Shown: in pieces, positions 53,225 to 63,748 of the stretch
Position numbering within the stretch: position 1 is the stretch's first letter
Layout: each line of letters opens with the position of its first letter
Source: Williamsia herbipolensis
GTDB lineage: Bacteria > Actinomycetota > Actinomycetes > Mycobacteriales > Mycobacteriaceae
Length of the DNA: 64,000 nt
Assembly: GCF_000964005.1 (NCBI RefSeq)
Contig: NZ_JXYP01000021.1
Location: 248,001-312,000 of the forward strand
Direction of reading: 5' to 3'
Notes under the pieces: model-generated
What the model saw: only the letters and a program-made list of their open reading frames with translations
Databases searched by the model: none
Told to the model about the DNA's origin: nothing
Made by a program: the position numbers and the translations under genes

Positions 53225-53728
53225 TCAGTCGACGACCCAGCCGCGTGCGACGGCGAAATCGGCGACGCGCCCGCGGATGGCGATGATCTGGGTCGCGGTG
53301 AGGTCACCCGAGGCGTCGAGCAGGATCTCGGTGAGTTCCTCGACGAACGTGGTGGCGTCGAGCACCGCGGCATCGGTCGGGCGCGGCGCACGGCGCGGGG
53401 CGCGCTCGCTGCGATCGTTCCGGTCGGTGCGCTCGCTGCGATGGTCGCGGGTGTCGCGCTCGCCGTGATCGCCGTGGTCGTCACGTCGACCGCCGCGGGG
53501 TGCGGTGTCGGCGGCCGCGCCGGTGACCGCGACGTTGACCGCCTTCGATCCCCGCTCGGTCGCCTCGACGTCGAAACTCACCTGGGCGCCGGGCTTGAGG
53601 GCGGCCTCGTCGATGTCGATGTCGTTGATGTGCAGGAACACATCTGCGCCACCGGCATCCGGCGCAAGGAACCCGAATCCACGGTTGGCGTCGTAGTGCA
53701 CGACCTTGCCTGTCACCGAACCACTCAC
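53225..53728 (-). CDS. Cold-shock-domain protein with charged linker and C-terminal helical domain
   Basis: A 167-residue protein. Residues 1-68 are a CSD: GSVTGKVVHYDANRGFGFLAPD and DVFLHINDIDIDEAALKPG, keeping the RNP1-like GFGF and RNP2-like VFLH. About 35 residues of an Asp/His/Arg-rich linker follow, with repeated D-R/S-E-R units (RDDHGDHGERDTRDHRSERT). A helical end domain has TTFVEELTEILLDASGDLTATQ. It probably binds RNA or single-stranded DNA. Ordinary cold-shock proteins are ~67 residues, so the extension is notable. It is the first gene before dgt. Confidence 0.82.
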   Translation of the reverse strand: MSGSVTGKVVHYDANRGFGFLAPDAGGADVFLHINDIDIDEAALKPGAQVSFDVEATERGSKAVNVAVTGAAADTAPRGGRRDDHGDHGERDTRDHRSERTDRNDRSERAPRRAPRPTDAAVLDATTFVEELTEILLDASGDLTATQIIAIRGRVADFAVARGWVVD

Positions 53729-53858
53729 GACACACCCACTTCTCTCGTCTCGCCATCTCTCCCGCCGACCCCGTGCCGGCATGGCGACTCCTGACCCCGA
53801 CTATGGCAGAGATCAGCGGCATCATCCATTCCCGGGACCGCCGCCTCGACCGACGCGG

Positions 53859-55244
53859 TCAGCAGCCGAGCAGTTCCCCGGCCAGATACGACGTCACCTG
53901 ACCGATCGCGATCCGCTGCTGGCTCATGGTGTCGCGTTCACGGATGGTCACGGCGTCGTCGTCGAGCGAGTCGAAATCGACGGTCACACAGAACGGTGTC
54001 CCGATCTCGTCCTGGCGGCGGTACCGCTTGCCGATGCCCTGCGCGTCGTCGAACTCCACGTTCCAGTGCTGCCGCAGCTCGGCGGCGAGTGCCTTGGCCT
54101 TCGGTGAGAGCTGCTCGTTGCGCGAGAGCGGCAACACCGCGACCTTGATCGGCGCCAGACGTCGGTCGAGTTTGAGGACCGTACGGGTGTCGGTGCCGCC
54201 CTTGGCATTCGGCACCTCCTCGTCGACGAGCGCGTCACACAGGAACGCCATGAACGACCGCGTGAGTCCGGCTGCGGGCTCGATCACGTACGGCGTGTAC
54301 CGCTCGCCCGACGCCTGGTCGAAGAACGACAGGTCCTCCCCCGAGTGCTTCGAGTGGGTGCTGAGGTCGAAGTCGGTGCGGTTGGCGACACCCTCGAGCT
54401 CACCCCACGGGCTGCCCGCGAAGCCGAACCGGTACTCGACGTCGACCGTGCGCTTGGCGTAGTGCGACAGCTTCTCGGCGGGGTGCTCGAACAGGCGCAG
54501 GTTGTCGGGGTCGATCCCGAGATCGACGTACCACTGGCGACGGGTGTCGATCCAGTACTGGTGCCACTGCTCGTCGTCACCGGGCTTGACGAAGAACTCC
54601 ATCTCCATCTGCTCGAACTCGCGGGTGCGGAAGATGAAGTTGCCCGGGGTGATCTCGTTGCGGAAGCTCTTGCCGATCTGGCCGATGCCGAACGGCGGCT
54701 TCTTGCGAGCGGTGGTCATCACGTTCTTGAAGTTGACGAAGATGCCCTGCGCGGTCTCCGGACGCAGGTAATGCAGCCCCTCCTCGGACTCGACCGGTCC
54801 GAGGTAGGTCTTGAGCATCATGTTGAAGTCGCGCGGCTCGGTCCATCGTCCGCGGGTGCCGCAGTCGGGACACACGACCTCCGTCATGGGGACCGAATCG
54901 GGATCGTCGAGACCCTTCTTCTCCGCGTAGGCCTCCTGCAGATGGTCCTGGCGGTGTCGCTTGTGGCAGTTGAGGCACTCGACGAGCGGGTCGTTGAAGA
55001 CGCTCACGTGGCCCGAGGCCTCCCACACCGCGCGCGGCAGGATGACCGACGAGTCGAGGCCGACGACGTCATCGCGCGAGGTGACCATCGACCGCCACCA
55101 CTGCTTCTTGATGTTGTCCTTGAGCTCCACGCCGAGTGGGCCGTAGTCCCATGCCGATCTGGTGCCGCCGTAGATCTCACCGCACTGGTACACCAGCCCT
55201 CGCCGCTTGCACAGGTTGACGACGGCATCGACTGTTCCGGCCAC
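53859..55244 (-). CDS. glyS: Glycyl-tRNA synthetase, homodimeric (archaeal/eukaryal) type
   Basis: A 461-residue class II synthetase that charges tRNA-Gly. [23 protein letters not shown] opens the protein. Two Cys pairs ([10 protein letters not shown] and [10 protein letters not shown]) form a zinc insertion. [15 protein letters not shown] and [24 protein letters not shown] are motif 2, and [16 protein letters not shown] is motif 3. The C-terminal anticodon-binding domain begins [13 protein letters not shown] 55244 is the start. It is divergent from smtB, as in M. tuberculosis (Rv2357c/Rv2358). Confidence 0.96.
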   Translation of the reverse strand: MAGTVDAVVNLCKRRGLVYQCGEIYGGTRSAWDYGPLGVELKDNIKKQWWRSMVTSRDDVVGLDSSVILPRAVWEASGHVSVFNDPLVECLNCHKRHRQDHLQEAYAEKKGLDDPDSVPMTEVVCPDCGTRGRWTEPRDFNMMLKTYLGPVESEEGLHYLRPETAQGIFVNFKNVMTTARKKPPFGIGQIGKSFRNEITPGNFIFRTREFEQMEMEFFVKPGDDEQWHQYWIDTRRQWYVDLGIDPDNLRLFEHPAEKLSHYAKRTVDVEYRFGFAGSPWGELEGVANRTDFDLSTHSKHSGEDLSFFDQASGERYTPYVIEPAAGLTRSFMAFLCDALVDEEVPNAKGGTDTRTVLKLDRRLAPIKVAVLPLSRNEQLSPKAKALAAELRQHWNVEFDDAQGIGKRYRRQDEIGTPFCVTVDFDSLDDDAVTIRERDTMSQQRIAIGQVTSYLAGELLGC

Positions 55245-55317
55245 GATGAACGCACACTCCAGCTTCGGTCTAGGGGAAGAAGTACCGACTCAGACTAGCC
55301 CCGGCGGTGCGGCCGCC

Positions 55318-55356
55318 TTGACATGGCCGACGGCGCATATGAAAATGATTGCAATT
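55318..55356 (+). promoter_or_regulatory. smtB-zur promoter with candidate zinc-regulator operator
   Basis: TTGACA (55318-55323) is a good -35. About 17 bases further lies an AT-rich stretch ATATGAAAATGATTGCAATT (55337-55356). TGAAAATGATT matches the left half of the TGAAAATNATTTTCA-type Zur box as I recall it, while the right half is degenerate. The operator would overlap the -10 region, consistent with repression by SmtB and/or Zur. Confidence 0.5.
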
Positions 55357-55403
55357 AAGCCCGCGGTGTCCCACGACGCCTGCGACCACGAGAGAGGTAG
55401 GCC

Positions 55404-55736
55404 ATGGTGGAGAACTCCGGCGAGGTCGCGACCGGCGGGGTGCGGGCCGATCGCGCCGCGCTCGAGGCGGCCGGTGAGCTGTTGCGCGCGTTGGCCGCGC
55501 CGGTACGGATCGCCATCGTGTTGCAACTGCTCGAGCGCGAGCAATGCGTCCACGAACTCGTCGGCCATCTCGGTGTCACCCAGCCGCTCATCAGCCAGCA
55601 CCTGCGGGTCCTGAAGGCCGCCGGCGTGGTCCACGGCGAACGCAACGGACGCGAGATCCTCTACCGCCTCGTCGACGACCACCTGTCGCACATCGTCACC
55701 GACGCGGTCGCACACGCCACCGAACACGGCGAATGA
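55404..55736 (+). CDS. smtB: ArsR/SmtB zinc-sensing repressor
   Basis: A 110-residue winged-helix repressor: AGELLRALAAPVRIAIVLQLL, then CVHELVGHLGVTQPLISQHLRVLKAAGVV as the DNA-binding unit and REILYRLVDDH as the wing. The C-terminal helix DDHLSHIVTDAVAHATEHGE has Asp, His (+2), His (+13) and Glu (+16), the alpha-5 metal-site spacing of zinc-responsive SmtB/CzrA proteins. Zinc binding would release it from DNA. ATG 55404 is the start. Its stop overlaps zur by 4 bases; this pair equals Rv2358-Rv2359 in M. tuberculosis. Confidence 0.92.
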   Translation: MVENSGEVATGGVRADRAALEAAGELLRALAAPVRIAIVLQLLEREQCVHELVGHLGVTQPLISQHLRVLKAAGVVHGERNGREILYRLVDDHLSHIVTDAVAHATEHGE

Positions 55737-56164
55737 GCGCCCACGACACCGAGGCCGAGGCCGCACCGCCGGTGACCGGCGTCCGGTCCACCCGACAGCG
55801 CCATGCGATCGCGTCGTTACTCACCACCGTCGACGAGTTCCGGTCGGCGCAGGAGCTCCACGACAGCCTCAAGGCCGACGGTGAGTCCATCGGTCTGACC
55901 ACCGTGTACCGCAACCTGCAGGCGTTGGCCGACGCGGGTGAGATCGACGTGCTGCGTACCGATTCCGGCGAGTCCCGCTACCGGCGCTGCTCGGCCGGCC
56001 ACCATCACCACCTGGTGTGTCGGGTGTGTGGGACCACGATCGAGGTGCAGGCCGACCCGGTCGAGGAATGGGCCGCCACGATCGCGGCGAGTCACGGCTA
56101 CACCGACGTCAGCCACACCGTCGAGATCTTCGGGCGCTGCCCGGACTGTCGCAGTACCCCCTGA
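55733..56164 (+). CDS. zur: Zinc uptake regulator Zur (FurB)
   Basis: A 143-residue Fur-family repressor. The N-terminal winged helix has STRQRHAIASLLTTVDEFRSAQELHDSL and GLTTVYRNLQALADAGEID. The metal domain has SGESRYRRCSAGHHHHLVCRVCGTTIEV and ends FGRCPDC; two C-x-x-C pairs form the structural zinc site and the His cluster the sensing sites. Zinc-loaded Zur represses uptake genes. It is co-translated with smtB (ATGA overlap), which lets the cell sense both zinc excess and shortage from one transcript. Confidence 0.95.
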   Translation: MSAHDTEAEAAPPVTGVRSTRQRHAIASLLTTVDEFRSAQELHDSLKADGESIGLTTVYRNLQALADAGEIDVLRTDSGESRYRRCSAGHHHHLVCRVCGTTIEVQADPVEEWAATIAASHGYTDVSHTVEIFGRCPDCRSTP

Positions 56165-56179
56165 CCGCCCGATCGACGG

Positions 56180-56599
56180 TCAGGCGGTGAGGGCGGCCGA
56201 GAGTTCGGTTCCGGTGGAGAGCACGAGATGCACCATGGTCAGCAGCGCCGCGTCGGAGAGGGTGCCCGCGGGAAAGGTGTAGTGCGCCAACACATCGGTG
56301 GTCACATCGGTCGAGGCGCGTTTGATGGCGCCGAAACTCATCTGCGCCGAGAGTCGCTCGATGTCGTCGCGCAGGGCGTCGGTGTTCGGCAGATCCCATG
56401 CCAGCACCTGGGTCACCGACAGGACGTCGAGTCCCTCCGACAGCGTCATCGACTGCACCGCGGCGCGCGTGCCCTCGAACGCGACGGTCATCGACGTCTC
56501 CCCCGTCACGTGGTCGACCGCGCCGATCGCCGCGATGAGGACCGCGGCACGGTCCATCAGCGCGACGGCGGGTACGGGTGTCGACGCGGTGTCACTCAC
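56180..56599 (-). CDS. Conserved hypothetical protein (Rv2360c-like)
   Basis: A 139-residue soluble protein with a [19 protein letters not shown] block near the start and mostly helical, weakly charged sequence ([42 protein letters not shown]). No catalytic motif is visible. It starts at GTG 56599 in a 4-base GTGA overlap with uppS and is the last gene of the phoH-to-uppS operon, in the position of Rv2360c in M. tuberculosis. Function unknown. Confidence 0.75.
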   Translation of the reverse strand: MSDTASTPVPAVALMDRAAVLIAAIGAVDHVTGETSMTVAFEGTRAAVQSMTLSEGLDVLSVTQVLAWDLPNTDALRDDIERLSAQMSFGAIKRASTDVTTDVLAHYTFPAGTLSDAALLTMVHLVLSTGTELSAALTA

Positions 56600-57423
56600 G
56601 CCGGGTCCCCGGCCTCGCGTACGCCGCCGAATCTGCGGTCGCGCGAGGCGTATTCGATGCAGGCGGCCCAGAGATCGCGGCGGTCGAAATCGGGGAACAG
56701 CTTGTCCTGGTACACCATCTCGGCGTACGCCGACTGCCACAGCAGGAAGTTCGAGATGCGTTGCTCCCCCGATGGCCGCAGGAACAGGTCGACGTCGGGC
56801 ATGTCCGGCTCGTCGAGGTGACGGGCCACGGTCTTCTCGTCGATGCGCTCGGGGTCGAGTTGCCCTGCGGCCACCCGGCGCGCTATCTCGCGTGCGGCGT
56901 CGGCGATCTCGGCACGTCCTCCGTAGTTGACGCACATCGTCAGGTTCATGACGGTGTTGTCCTTCGTCATCTCCTCGGCGACCTCGAGTTCGCGGATCAC
57001 GCTGGCCCACAGCCGAGGTCGACGACCGGCCCATCGGACCCGGACGCCCATCTCGTGCATCTCGTCGCGACGACGCCGGATCACGTCGCGGTTGAAGCCC
57101 ATGAGGAAGCGCACCTCCTCGGGGCTGCGGGACCAGTTCTCGGTGGAGAAGGCGTACGCCGAGAGCCACGTGACGCCGAGTTCGATGCACCCGCACACCG
57201 AGTCCATCAGCACGGCCTCGCCGCGCTTGTGGCCCTCGGTCCTCGGCAGTCCGCGGTCGGTGGCCCACCGACCGTTGCCGTCCATCACCAGCGCGACATG
57301 GCGCGGGATGAGCTCGGTCTGCAGCAGCGGCGGTCGCGCTCCGGACGGATGCGGGTCGGGTGGACGGATCACCCGGTCGGCGACCGGTTCAGCGGACCGC
57401 TTCGCGGGGCGACGCAGAGCCAT
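56596..57423 (-). CDS. uppS: Isoprenyl (decaprenyl) diphosphate synthase, UppS family
   Basis: A 275-residue cis-prenyltransferase making the lipid carrier used in peptidoglycan, arabinogalactan and EPS synthesis. The diphosphate-binding Asp is in [18 protein letters not shown] near residue 50. Other conserved regions are [35 protein letters not shown] and [22 protein letters not shown]. It is most like M. tuberculosis Rv2361c, which makes long-chain products. GTG 57426 and ATG 57423 both follow an AGAGGA ribosome binding site. The start overlaps recO by ~35 bp. Confidence 0.95.
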   Translation of the reverse strand: MALRRPAKRSAEPVADRVIRPPDPHPSGARPPLLQTELIPRHVALVMDGNGRWATDRGLPRTEGHKRGEAVLMDSVCGCIELGVTWLSAYAFSTENWSRSPEEVRFLMGFNRDVIRRRRDEMHEMGVRVRWAGRRPRLWASVIRELEVAEEMTKDNTVMNLTMCVNYGGRAEIADAAREIARRVAAGQLDPERIDEKTVARHLDEPDMPDVDLFLRPSGEQRISNFLLWQSAYAEMVYQDKLFPDFDRRDLWAACIEYASRDRRFGGVREAGDPA

Positions 57424-58183
57424 CACGGTTGTCCTCTCCCAGTCGGTGCGGCGCCTCGCGCTCGATCAACGGCAGCGTGCGCAGCTGACGCTCGAGATGC
57501 CACTGCAGGTGCGCCGCGGTCAGGCCACTGGCCTGTCGGCGCAGCGAGTCGTTGACGTCGACGGTGTGCTCCCAGCGTCCACGGTAGAGGTCGTCCATGA
57601 GGTCCATCACGCCCGGTGACGGCGTCGCCGACCCCGCGGGCCGGCAGTGCAGGCACACCGCCCCGCCCGCGGCGACATGGAACGCACGGTGCGGGCCCGG
57701 CGCACCACACCTCGCGCAGGTGTCGAGCGCGGGCATCCACCCCGCGAAATCCATGGCCCGCAACAGGAAGGCGTCGAGGACGAGGTCGCGCGGGCGGACG
57801 GCGTCGGCGATCGCACGCAACCCACCGACGGTGAGTTTGTGCAACCGGTCTGCGGGTGCGCGCTCCTCCCCGGCGAGGCGCTCGGCGGTCTCGAGCACCG
57901 CGCACGCGCTGGTGTAGCGCCCGTAGTCGGCGACGATGGACGACGCGAACGCGTCGATGCTCTCCACCTGCGTCACCACGTCGAGGTTGCGCCCGGGGTA
58001 GAGCAGCACGTCGACGTGGGCGAACGGTTCGAGCCGGGCCCCGAACTTCGACCGGGTGCGTCGGACACCCTTGGCGACCGCGCGGACGAGACCGTGCTGA
58101 TGCGTCAGGAGCGTGACGATGCGATCGGCCTCGCCCAGCTTGTGCTGGCGCACGACCACCGCCTGATCCCGATACAGCCTCAC
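57389..58183 (-). CDS. recO: DNA repair protein RecO
   Basis: A 264-residue mediator that helps load RecA onto SSB-coated DNA. The N-terminal OB-fold has [25 protein letters not shown] and [18 protein letters not shown]. The central helical domain ends with a zinc element [10 protein letters not shown]...AVCLHC (two C-x-x-C pairs) near residues 160-185. GTG 58183 begins the usual V-R-L-Y-R-D-x-A-V-V sequence. It is co-transcribed with the DUF3533 gene, 4 bp upstream, and overlaps uppS. Confidence 0.95.
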   Translation of the reverse strand: MRLYRDQAVVVRQHKLGEADRIVTLLTHQHGLVRAVAKGVRRTRSKFGARLEPFAHVDVLLYPGRNLDVVTQVESIDAFASSIVADYGRYTSACAVLETAERLAGEERAPADRLHKLTVGGLRAIADAVRPRDLVLDAFLLRAMDFAGWMPALDTCARCGAPGPHRAFHVAAGGAVCLHCRPAGSATPSPGVMDLMDDLYRGRWEHTVDVNDSLRRQASGLTAAHLQWHLERQLRTLPLIEREAPHRLGEDNRDGSASPREAVR

Positions 58184-58187
58184 CCGG

Positions 58188-59651
58188 TCATTCTCGCACC
58201 GTCGGCGACTCCCCCGCCGCCACCGACACTCCTCCGGCGGCAACGGAGGAGACGTCGTCGGCGCGCGGAGCGCGCTGCCACCCCTTCGCGTCGTAGACCC
58301 GCACGACCACCGATCCCAGGATGAGGCCGATCGCGAGCCCGACGAGGGTGGCGACCAGGGAGTGCCCGAGCCCGGCGGCGAAGTCGCCGTTGAAGTAGAG
58401 GATCGACCGGACCCCGAGATAGATCTGGCGCATCGGTTCGATCTCGGCGAGCCACGCGAAGATCCGCGGACTGGCCTCCAGCGGCACCGCGCCACCCGAG
58501 GAGGGCAAGCCGAGGATCACGAAGAAGACGAGGTTGACGATCATGCCGGGTGTGCCGAACAGCGCCATGACCGACGACGCGGTGACCCCGACCGCGGTGA
58601 CGGCGAGCGTCGAGTACATCCACAGCGTGAACGGCGCGGGGTTGTCCATCCCGACCGCGGCACACACCGCGATGTAGAGCGCCGACTGCACCATCGCGAT
58701 GAGAAACATGATCCACCACTTCACGACGAGCGTGCCGCGGCGCGAGATGGGCAGTCGCCTGCGCAGTCGGTACAGCGGCCCGATCTCGATGGGGATCGCC
58801 CCGAGCATCCCGTCGACGAGCGAATGCACGATGAGCGCGCCGGTGAACCCGGCGAGCACCAGCAGGATGGTGAAGTAGAACGCCGACAACCCGTTCGCCG
58901 CGCCGCCCGGGAGCGGTTGTGCATCCGACACCGAGAACACCACCGGCGCGGAGAACGCGTACGACGCCAACCCCACGAACGGGACGTCGTTCTGCGCCAA
59001 CCGGTCTCGGACCGTCTTGGTGAGCTGAGCGCCGAACTGTTGGTTCACCGACGTCTTGATGCGGTCGACCGCGGTGGTGAGGATCGACGAGGCGAACGTC
59101 CCCGACCGCCGGTTGGTGAGCACCTCGATGGTGGGCGGCGACGGCGTGTCGCGGCCCACGACCGACCCCGCGAGATCGATGGCCGACTGGGAGAAGTCGG
59201 CGGGGATGACGATCACGCCGTAGGTCTGCGCCGAGGCCAACCGGTCGAGCGCGGTCCCGCGGTCGGTGGTGCGCAACGACAGGCCGGTGCCCTTCGTGCC
59301 GTCGACGATGCCCTCGGCGACCTGGCTGCCGAACTGTGCACGCGGCGCGTCGGGGCCCTGGGAGGCGCCGGTGTCCTCCACGACGAGGTCGACGGAGAAC
59401 TCGTGAAGATTTTTCTCCGGGTTGACGATGGCGCCCATGTACATCGCGGCGAGCAGACACATGATGCCCACGACGGCGGCGATCGGTGCGACCCAGAACC
59501 GCGGGGTGGCCAGCAGCGCGCGCACCGCGTGCGTCGACCCGCCGTCGGGCGCCGCCGTCTCGGGCGCGGTAGCGGCGACGTCGGGCTCGGTGCGATCGGA
59601 CCCGGTGGGGTCGGGCTGGGTGGGTTCGGGCTTCTCGTGCGCGCCGGACAC
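58188..59651 (-). CDS. YhgE/Pip- or DUF3533-like membrane protein
   Basis: A 487-residue protein with one N-terminal membrane helix (WVAPIAAVVGIMCLLAAMYM) at ~60. An extracytoplasmic domain follows (~75-250, with TYGVIVIPADFSQSAIDLAG and NRRSGTFASSILTTAVDR), then about five C-terminal helices (FYFTILLVLAGFTGALIVHSLV, VVKWWIMFLIAMVQSALYIAVC and others). This layout is shared by ABC-2-like and phage-infection-protein families. The substrate is unknown, possibly export of an envelope molecule. GTG 59651 lies 4 bp after the era stop, inside the phoH operon. Confidence 0.75.
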   Translation of the reverse strand: MSGAHEKPEPTQPDPTGSDRTEPDVAATAPETAAPDGGSTHAVRALLATPRFWVAPIAAVVGIMCLLAAMYMGAIVNPEKNLHEFSVDLVVEDTGASQGPDAPRAQFGSQVAEGIVDGTKGTGLSLRTTDRGTALDRLASAQTYGVIVIPADFSQSAIDLAGSVVGRDTPSPPTIEVLTNRRSGTFASSILTTAVDRIKTSVNQQFGAQLTKTVRDRLAQNDVPFVGLASYAFSAPVVFSVSDAQPLPGGAANGLSAFYFTILLVLAGFTGALIVHSLVDGMLGAIPIEIGPLYRLRRRLPISRRGTLVVKWWIMFLIAMVQSALYIAVCAAVGMDNPAPFTLWMYSTLAVTAVGVTASSVMALFGTPGMIVNLVFFVILGLPSSGGAVPLEASPRIFAWLAEIEPMRQIYLGVRSILYFNGDFAAGLGHSLVATLVGLAIGLILGSVVVRVYDAKGWQRAPRADDVSSVAAGGVSVAAGESPTVRE

Positions 59652-59655
59652 CGGT

Positions 59656-60597
59656 CTAGAAGCCCATCTTGCGGAGCTGTCGGGGGTCGCGCTGCCAGTC
59701 CTTGGCGACCTTCACGTGGATGTCGAGGTAGACGCGGGTACCGAGCAGCCGTTCGATCTGTCCCCGGGCGGTGGTGCCGACGTCTTTCAGACGAGAACCC
59801 TTGTGACCGATGACGATCCCCTTCTGGCTGTCCCGCTCGACGAACAGCGTCGCGTGGACGTCGACCATCGGGGGGCGGTCGTCGCGGGTCGGCTCGCGCT
59901 CGATGACCTCCTCGATGACGACGGCGAGCGAGTGTGGCAGCTCGTCGCGCACACCCTCCAACGCCGCCTCGCGAATGAACTCGGCCATCAGGACCAGCTC
60001 GGGTTCGTCGGTCAGTTCCCCGTCGGGATAGAACGCCGGACCGGGTTCCATCATGGAGACGATCACGTCGGTGAGGATGTCGAGTTGCTGCCCCGACTTC
60101 GCCGACACCGGCACGACCTCGCCCTCGGGCCCGAGCAGCTTCGACAGCGCCAGCAGTTGCATGCCGACCCGGTCGGGGGTGACGCGATCGATCTTGGTCA
60201 CGACACCCAGCAGCGGCGTCTTCGGTGCGACCTGGCGGATCTGCTCGACGATCCAGCGGTCACCCGGACCGATGGTCTCGTCGGCCGGGATGCACAGGCC
60301 GATGACGTCGACCTCGGAGTAGGTGTCGCGCACCAGGTCGTTGAGACGCTGCCCCAGCAGCGTGCGGGGTCGGTGCAGTCCGGGGGTGTCAACCAGGATC
60401 AGCTGCGCGTCGGGACGATTGACGATCCCGCGGATGGTGTGGCGGGTCGTCTGTGGGCGATTGGACGTGATGGCGATCTTCTCGCCGACGAGGGCATTGG
60501 TGAGCGTCGATTTCCCGGTGTTGGGGCGTCCGACGAAACACAGGAAACCCGAACGGAAATCGGCGTCGTCACGCGTCCCCATCGACGATGTGGTCAC
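59656..60597 (-). CDS. era: GTPase Era
   Basis: A 313-residue ribosome-assembly GTPase. G1 is [10 protein letters not shown] near residue 25, G2 [12 protein letters not shown]3 VDTPGLH and G4 VTKIDRV. The C-terminal KH domain has [23 protein letters not shown] and ends [13 protein letters not shown]. It binds 16S rRNA and helps 30S maturation. GTG 60597 is in a GTGA overlap with the CorC-like gene. Confidence 0.97.
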   Translation of the reverse strand: MTTSSMGTRDDADFRSGFLCFVGRPNTGKSTLTNALVGEKIAITSNRPQTTRHTIRGIVNRPDAQLILVDTPGLHRPRTLLGQRLNDLVRDTYSEVDVIGLCIPADETIGPGDRWIVEQIRQVAPKTPLLGVVTKIDRVTPDRVGMQLLALSKLLGPEGEVVPVSAKSGQQLDILTDVIVSMMEPGPAFYPDGELTDEPELVLMAEFIREAALEGVRDELPHSLAVVIEEVIEREPTRDDRPPMVDVHATLFVERDSQKGIVIGHKGSRLKDVGTTARGQIERLLGTRVYLDIHVKVAKDWQRDPRQLRKMGF

Positions 60598-61946
60598 GAC
60601 ACCCCTTCCGACGAGCGCGAGCGTCCGCCCGTCGCCTCGACATCGTCCCCGGTCGACTCGACGGCGTCGTCGTCGGGTCGGTGTTCGCGTTCGACGACCA
60701 CCGAGGTGATGCGCAGCCGGCCCTGCCGGTTGGGTCCACCCTCGGCGAGCAGGATCAGACCGTGCGAGGTGACCCGTGCCCCCGGCAGAGGGACGCGACC
60801 GAGCGCGAGACCGACCAGGCCGCTGACGGTGTCGACGTCGTCGGCGTCGATCTCGATGTCGAACAGTTCACCGAGATCCTCCACCGGCAGCCGCGACGAC
60901 ACCCGGTACCGGCCGTCACCCAGGTCGTCGATCGGCGACAGCTCGTCGGTGTCGTACTCGTCGTTGATCTCCCCCACGATCTCCTCGAGGACGTCCTCGA
61001 TGGTGACCAGTCCGGCGATGCCGCCGTATTCGTCGACGAGCAGCGCCATGTGGTTGCGGATGCGCTGCATGTCGGCGAGAACGCGGTCGAGCGGCTTGGA
61101 ATCGGGGATGAACTCCGCGGGGCGCATCGCCTCGGCCACCGCCACCGGCGGGTCGGACCGGTCGGCCCGGATGGAGCGCTCGACCAGATCCTTCAGATAG
61201 ACGACGCCGAGGATGTCGTCGGGGTTCTCGCCGATCACCGGGATGCGCGAGTGACCGGAACGGGTCGCGAGGCTCATCGCCTGCGCCACCGTCTTGTCCG
61301 ACTCGATCCAGATCATCTCCGGCCGGGGCACCATCACCTCCCGCGCGCAGGTGTCACCGAGATCGAAGACCGACTGAATCATCCGTCGTTCGCCGGCGTC
61401 GACGACGCCACGCGCCTCGGCCATGTCGACGAGTTCGCGGAGTTCGACCTCGGTGGCGAACGGCCCGTTGCGGAATCCCTTACCGGGGGTGATCGCGTTG
61501 CCGAGCAGGATCAGCAACCGTGTGACCGGCCGGAGCAGGAACCCGATGGCCTGCAGGACCACCGCCGACGGCAGGGCGATCGAGTAGGCGTTCTGGCGGC
61601 CGAGGGTCCGAGGTCCGACACCGACCATCACGTAGCTGACGACCGACATCGCCAGCACGACGGTGACGATGGCCCACACGCGACTGAGCTGTTCGGCGGC
61701 GAGCACCGCCACGAGCGTGGTCGCGGCGATCTCGCAGACGATGCGCATCAGGGTGGTCAGACCCACGTAGGTGGCGCGGTCGACGAGGACGGCGCGCAGT
61801 CGGGTCGAGCCGCCGCGGCCCTCGCGGATCATGTCGTCGACCCGGGCCACCGAGACGGTCAGCAGGGCGGCGTCGATCGCCGCGAACAGACCGCCGAGCG
61901 GGATCAGGGCCAGGGCGAGCAGCAGGAGCCACACGTCGGTGGGCAC
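60594..61946 (-). CDS. CNNM/CorC-type hemolysin-family transporter
   Basis: A 450-residue protein: a DUF21/CNNM membrane domain with four hydrophobic segments ([44 protein letters not shown] and following). Two CBS domains come next at ~200-330 ([75 protein letters not shown]). A CorC_HlyC end domain follows ([19 protein letters not shown]). The family is linked to magnesium or other divalent-ion efflux. GTG 61946 lies 5 bp after the ybeY stop. Confidence 0.9.
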   Translation of the reverse strand: MPTDVWLLLLALALIPLGGLFAAIDAALLTVSVARVDDMIREGRGGSTRLRAVLVDRATYVGLTTLMRIVCEIAATTLVAVLAAEQLSRVWAIVTVVLAMSVVSYVMVGVGPRTLGRQNAYSIALPSAVVLQAIGFLLRPVTRLLILLGNAITPGKGFRNGPFATEVELRELVDMAEARGVVDAGERRMIQSVFDLGDTCAREVMVPRPEMIWIESDKTVAQAMSLATRSGHSRIPVIGENPDDILGVVYLKDLVERSIRADRSDPPVAVAEAMRPAEFIPDSKPLDRVLADMQRIRNHMALLVDEYGGIAGLVTIEDVLEEIVGEINDEYDTDELSPIDDLGDGRYRVSSRLPVEDLGELFDIEIDADDVDTVSGLVGLALGRVPLPGARVTSHGLILLAEGGPNRQGRLRITSVVVEREHRPDDDAVESTGDDVEATGGRSRSSEGVS

Positions 61947-61951
61947 GGCCC

Positions 61952-62524
61952 TCAGAGCTCCTTGCGGTCGGTGGACTCGCGCTCGGGAGTGTGAGCAGAG
62001 GTGAAACCTATGCGGTTGAGCAGGGTGGCGTCCTTGGCCGCCTGCGCCCGCGCGCGATCGGCGGCGCGCCGATCGGCGTACCACTCGTCGATGATGCGGC
62101 CCTGGATGCCGAACATCTCCTTCTCCTCGTCGGGTTCGGCGTGGTCGTACCCGAGGAGATGCAGCACGCCGTGGACGGTGAGGACCGCCAGCTCGTGTTC
62201 GACGGGGTGGCGCGCGGTGGCCGCCTGCACCGCCGCGAACTCCGGGCACAGCACGATGTCGCCGAGCATGGCCGGTCCGGGATCGGGGGTGTCGGGACGA
62301 CCGCCGGGGGTCAGCTCGTCCATCGGGAAACTCATCACGTCGGTCGGGCCGGGCAGGTCCATCCACCGCAGGTGCAGTTCTGCCATCGTCTCGTTGTCGA
62401 CGAGCACCATCGACAGCTCGGCGCCGGGATGCACATCCATCTGGCCGAGCGCGTACTCGGCGACGTCGACGAGCATCCGCTCGGGGACCTCGACGCCCGA
62501 CTCGTTGGAGACCTCGATGCTCAT
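61952..62524 (-). CDS. ybeY: Endoribonuclease YbeY (16S rRNA maturation factor)
   Basis: A 190-residue protein with the zinc motif [11 protein letters not shown] near residue 120, preceded by [19 protein letters not shown] and [12 protein letters not shown], all conserved in YbeY. It acts in 16S rRNA 3' processing and ribosome quality control. The last ~35 residues ([23 protein letters not shown]) are a poorly conserved extension. It lies between phoH and the CorC-like gene with 4-5-bp gaps. Confidence 0.95.
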   Translation of the reverse strand: MSIEVSNESGVEVPERMLVDVAEYALGQMDVHPGAELSMVLVDNETMAELHLRWMDLPGPTDVMSFPMDELTPGGRPDTPDPGPAMLGDIVLCPEFAAVQAATARHPVEHELAVLTVHGVLHLLGYDHAEPDEEKEMFGIQGRIIDEWYADRRAADRARAQAAKDATLLNRIGFTSAHTPERESTDRKEL

Positions 62525-62528
62525 CGGG

Positions 62529-63590
62529 TCACGACCGCCGACCGTTGCCCGCGGCGCGACGCCCCGCGCGGTTGGCGCCGGGTGCGATGTCCTGGTTCGC
62601 CTCGAAACGACCGTAGGCGTCGACGATGTCGGCGACGAGGCGGTGTCGGACGACGTCGGCGCTGGTCAGCGTCGCGAAGTGGATGTCGTCGATGTCGGTG
62701 AGGATGCGACTGGCGGCGCGCAGCCCGCTCTCGGCGCCGCCGGGCAGGTCGACCTGGGTGACGTCTCCGGTCACCACGACCTTCGACCCGAAGCCGAGGC
62801 GGGTGAGGAACATCTTCATCTGCTCGCCGGTCGTGTTCTGGGCCTCGTCGAGGATGATGAACGCGTCGTTGAGGGTGCGGCCGCGCATGTAGGCCAGCGG
62901 CGCGACCTCGATGACCCCGGCCGCCATGAGCTTGGGGATCGCGTCGGGATCCATCATGTCGTGCAACGCATCGTGCAGGGGTCGCAGATACGGGTCGATC
63001 TTGTCGTGCAGCGTGCCGGGCAGAAAGCCGAGGCGTTCGCCCGCCTCCACCGCGGGACGGGTCAGGATGATCCGGCTGACCGACTTCGTCTGCAGGGCCT
63101 GCACGGCCTTCGCCATCGCGAGGTAGGTCTTGCCGGTACCGGCGGGACCCATGCCGAAGACGATCGTGTTGACGTCGATGGCGTCGACGTAGCGCTTCTG
63201 GTTCACCGTCTTCGGGCGGATCGACTTACCGCGCCGGGAGATGATGTCGAGGCTCAGGACCTCCGCCGGCGACTCCCCCGAACCGTCGGTGAGCATCGAC
63301 ACGCTCTGTCGGACCAGGTCCGGGCTCAGCGCCGTACCGCGGCGCACCACCGACACCAGTTCGGCGATGACACGTTCGGCGGTCGCGACGTCGGCCGGGG
63401 CACCGTGCAGGGTGATCCGGTTGCCGCGGACGTGGACGTCGGCCGCGAGGAGCTTCTCCAGCTCCCGCAGATTACGGTCACCGGTACCGAGCAGCCCCAT
63501 GACGACGTCCGGTGCCACCTCCATACTGGATTCCGCCGACGGTCCGGCGGCTGCGCGGGGACCATTCCCGGCTGTGTGGGCATCGGTCAC
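62529..63590 (-). CDS. phoH: PhoH-like ATPase
   Basis: A 353-residue P-loop ATPase, first gene of the eight-gene minus operon. An N-terminal KH-like region ([25 protein letters not shown]) precedes the ATPase core: [13 protein letters not shown] near residue 145, [38 protein letters not shown] (Walker B) and [21 protein letters not shown]. PhoH proteins are tied to RNA metabolism with YbeY and Era, which are encoded next to it. GTG 63590 is the likely start. The upstream gap 63591-63748 should hold the operon promoter. Confidence 0.95.
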   Translation of the reverse strand: MTDAHTAGNGPRAAAGPSAESSMEVAPDVVMGLLGTGDRNLRELEKLLAADVHVRGNRITLHGAPADVATAERVIAELVSVVRRGTALSPDLVRQSVSMLTDGSGESPAEVLSLDIISRRGKSIRPKTVNQKRYVDAIDVNTIVFGMGPAGTGKTYLAMAKAVQALQTKSVSRIILTRPAVEAGERLGFLPGTLHDKIDPYLRPLHDALHDMMDPDAIPKLMAAGVIEVAPLAYMRGRTLNDAFIILDEAQNTTGEQMKMFLTRLGFGSKVVVTGDVTQVDLPGGAESGLRAASRILTDIDDIHFATLTSADVVRHRLVADIVDAYGRFEANQDIAPGANRAGRRAAGNGRRS

Positions 63591-63748
63591 GTAGTGGAAC
63601 TCTCATCTCGTCGGCGAACCGCGGGTACGGCTCGGTCGGGGTGCGGCATGCGCTGCTTCACTCTATCGCTGATGAACGTGGGATCTCGCGTCGATATTTC
63701 GTCCGCGCATCTCGCGTGCACCGATCCCCGTCGCCGGGAAGGGGCACG

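Noticed and set aside
56180-57268. Long minus frame covering both the Rv2360c-like gene and part of uppS
   Set aside because: The upstream part is out of frame with uppS and Arg-rich. The conserved protein begins at GTG 56599 in a GTGA overlap.
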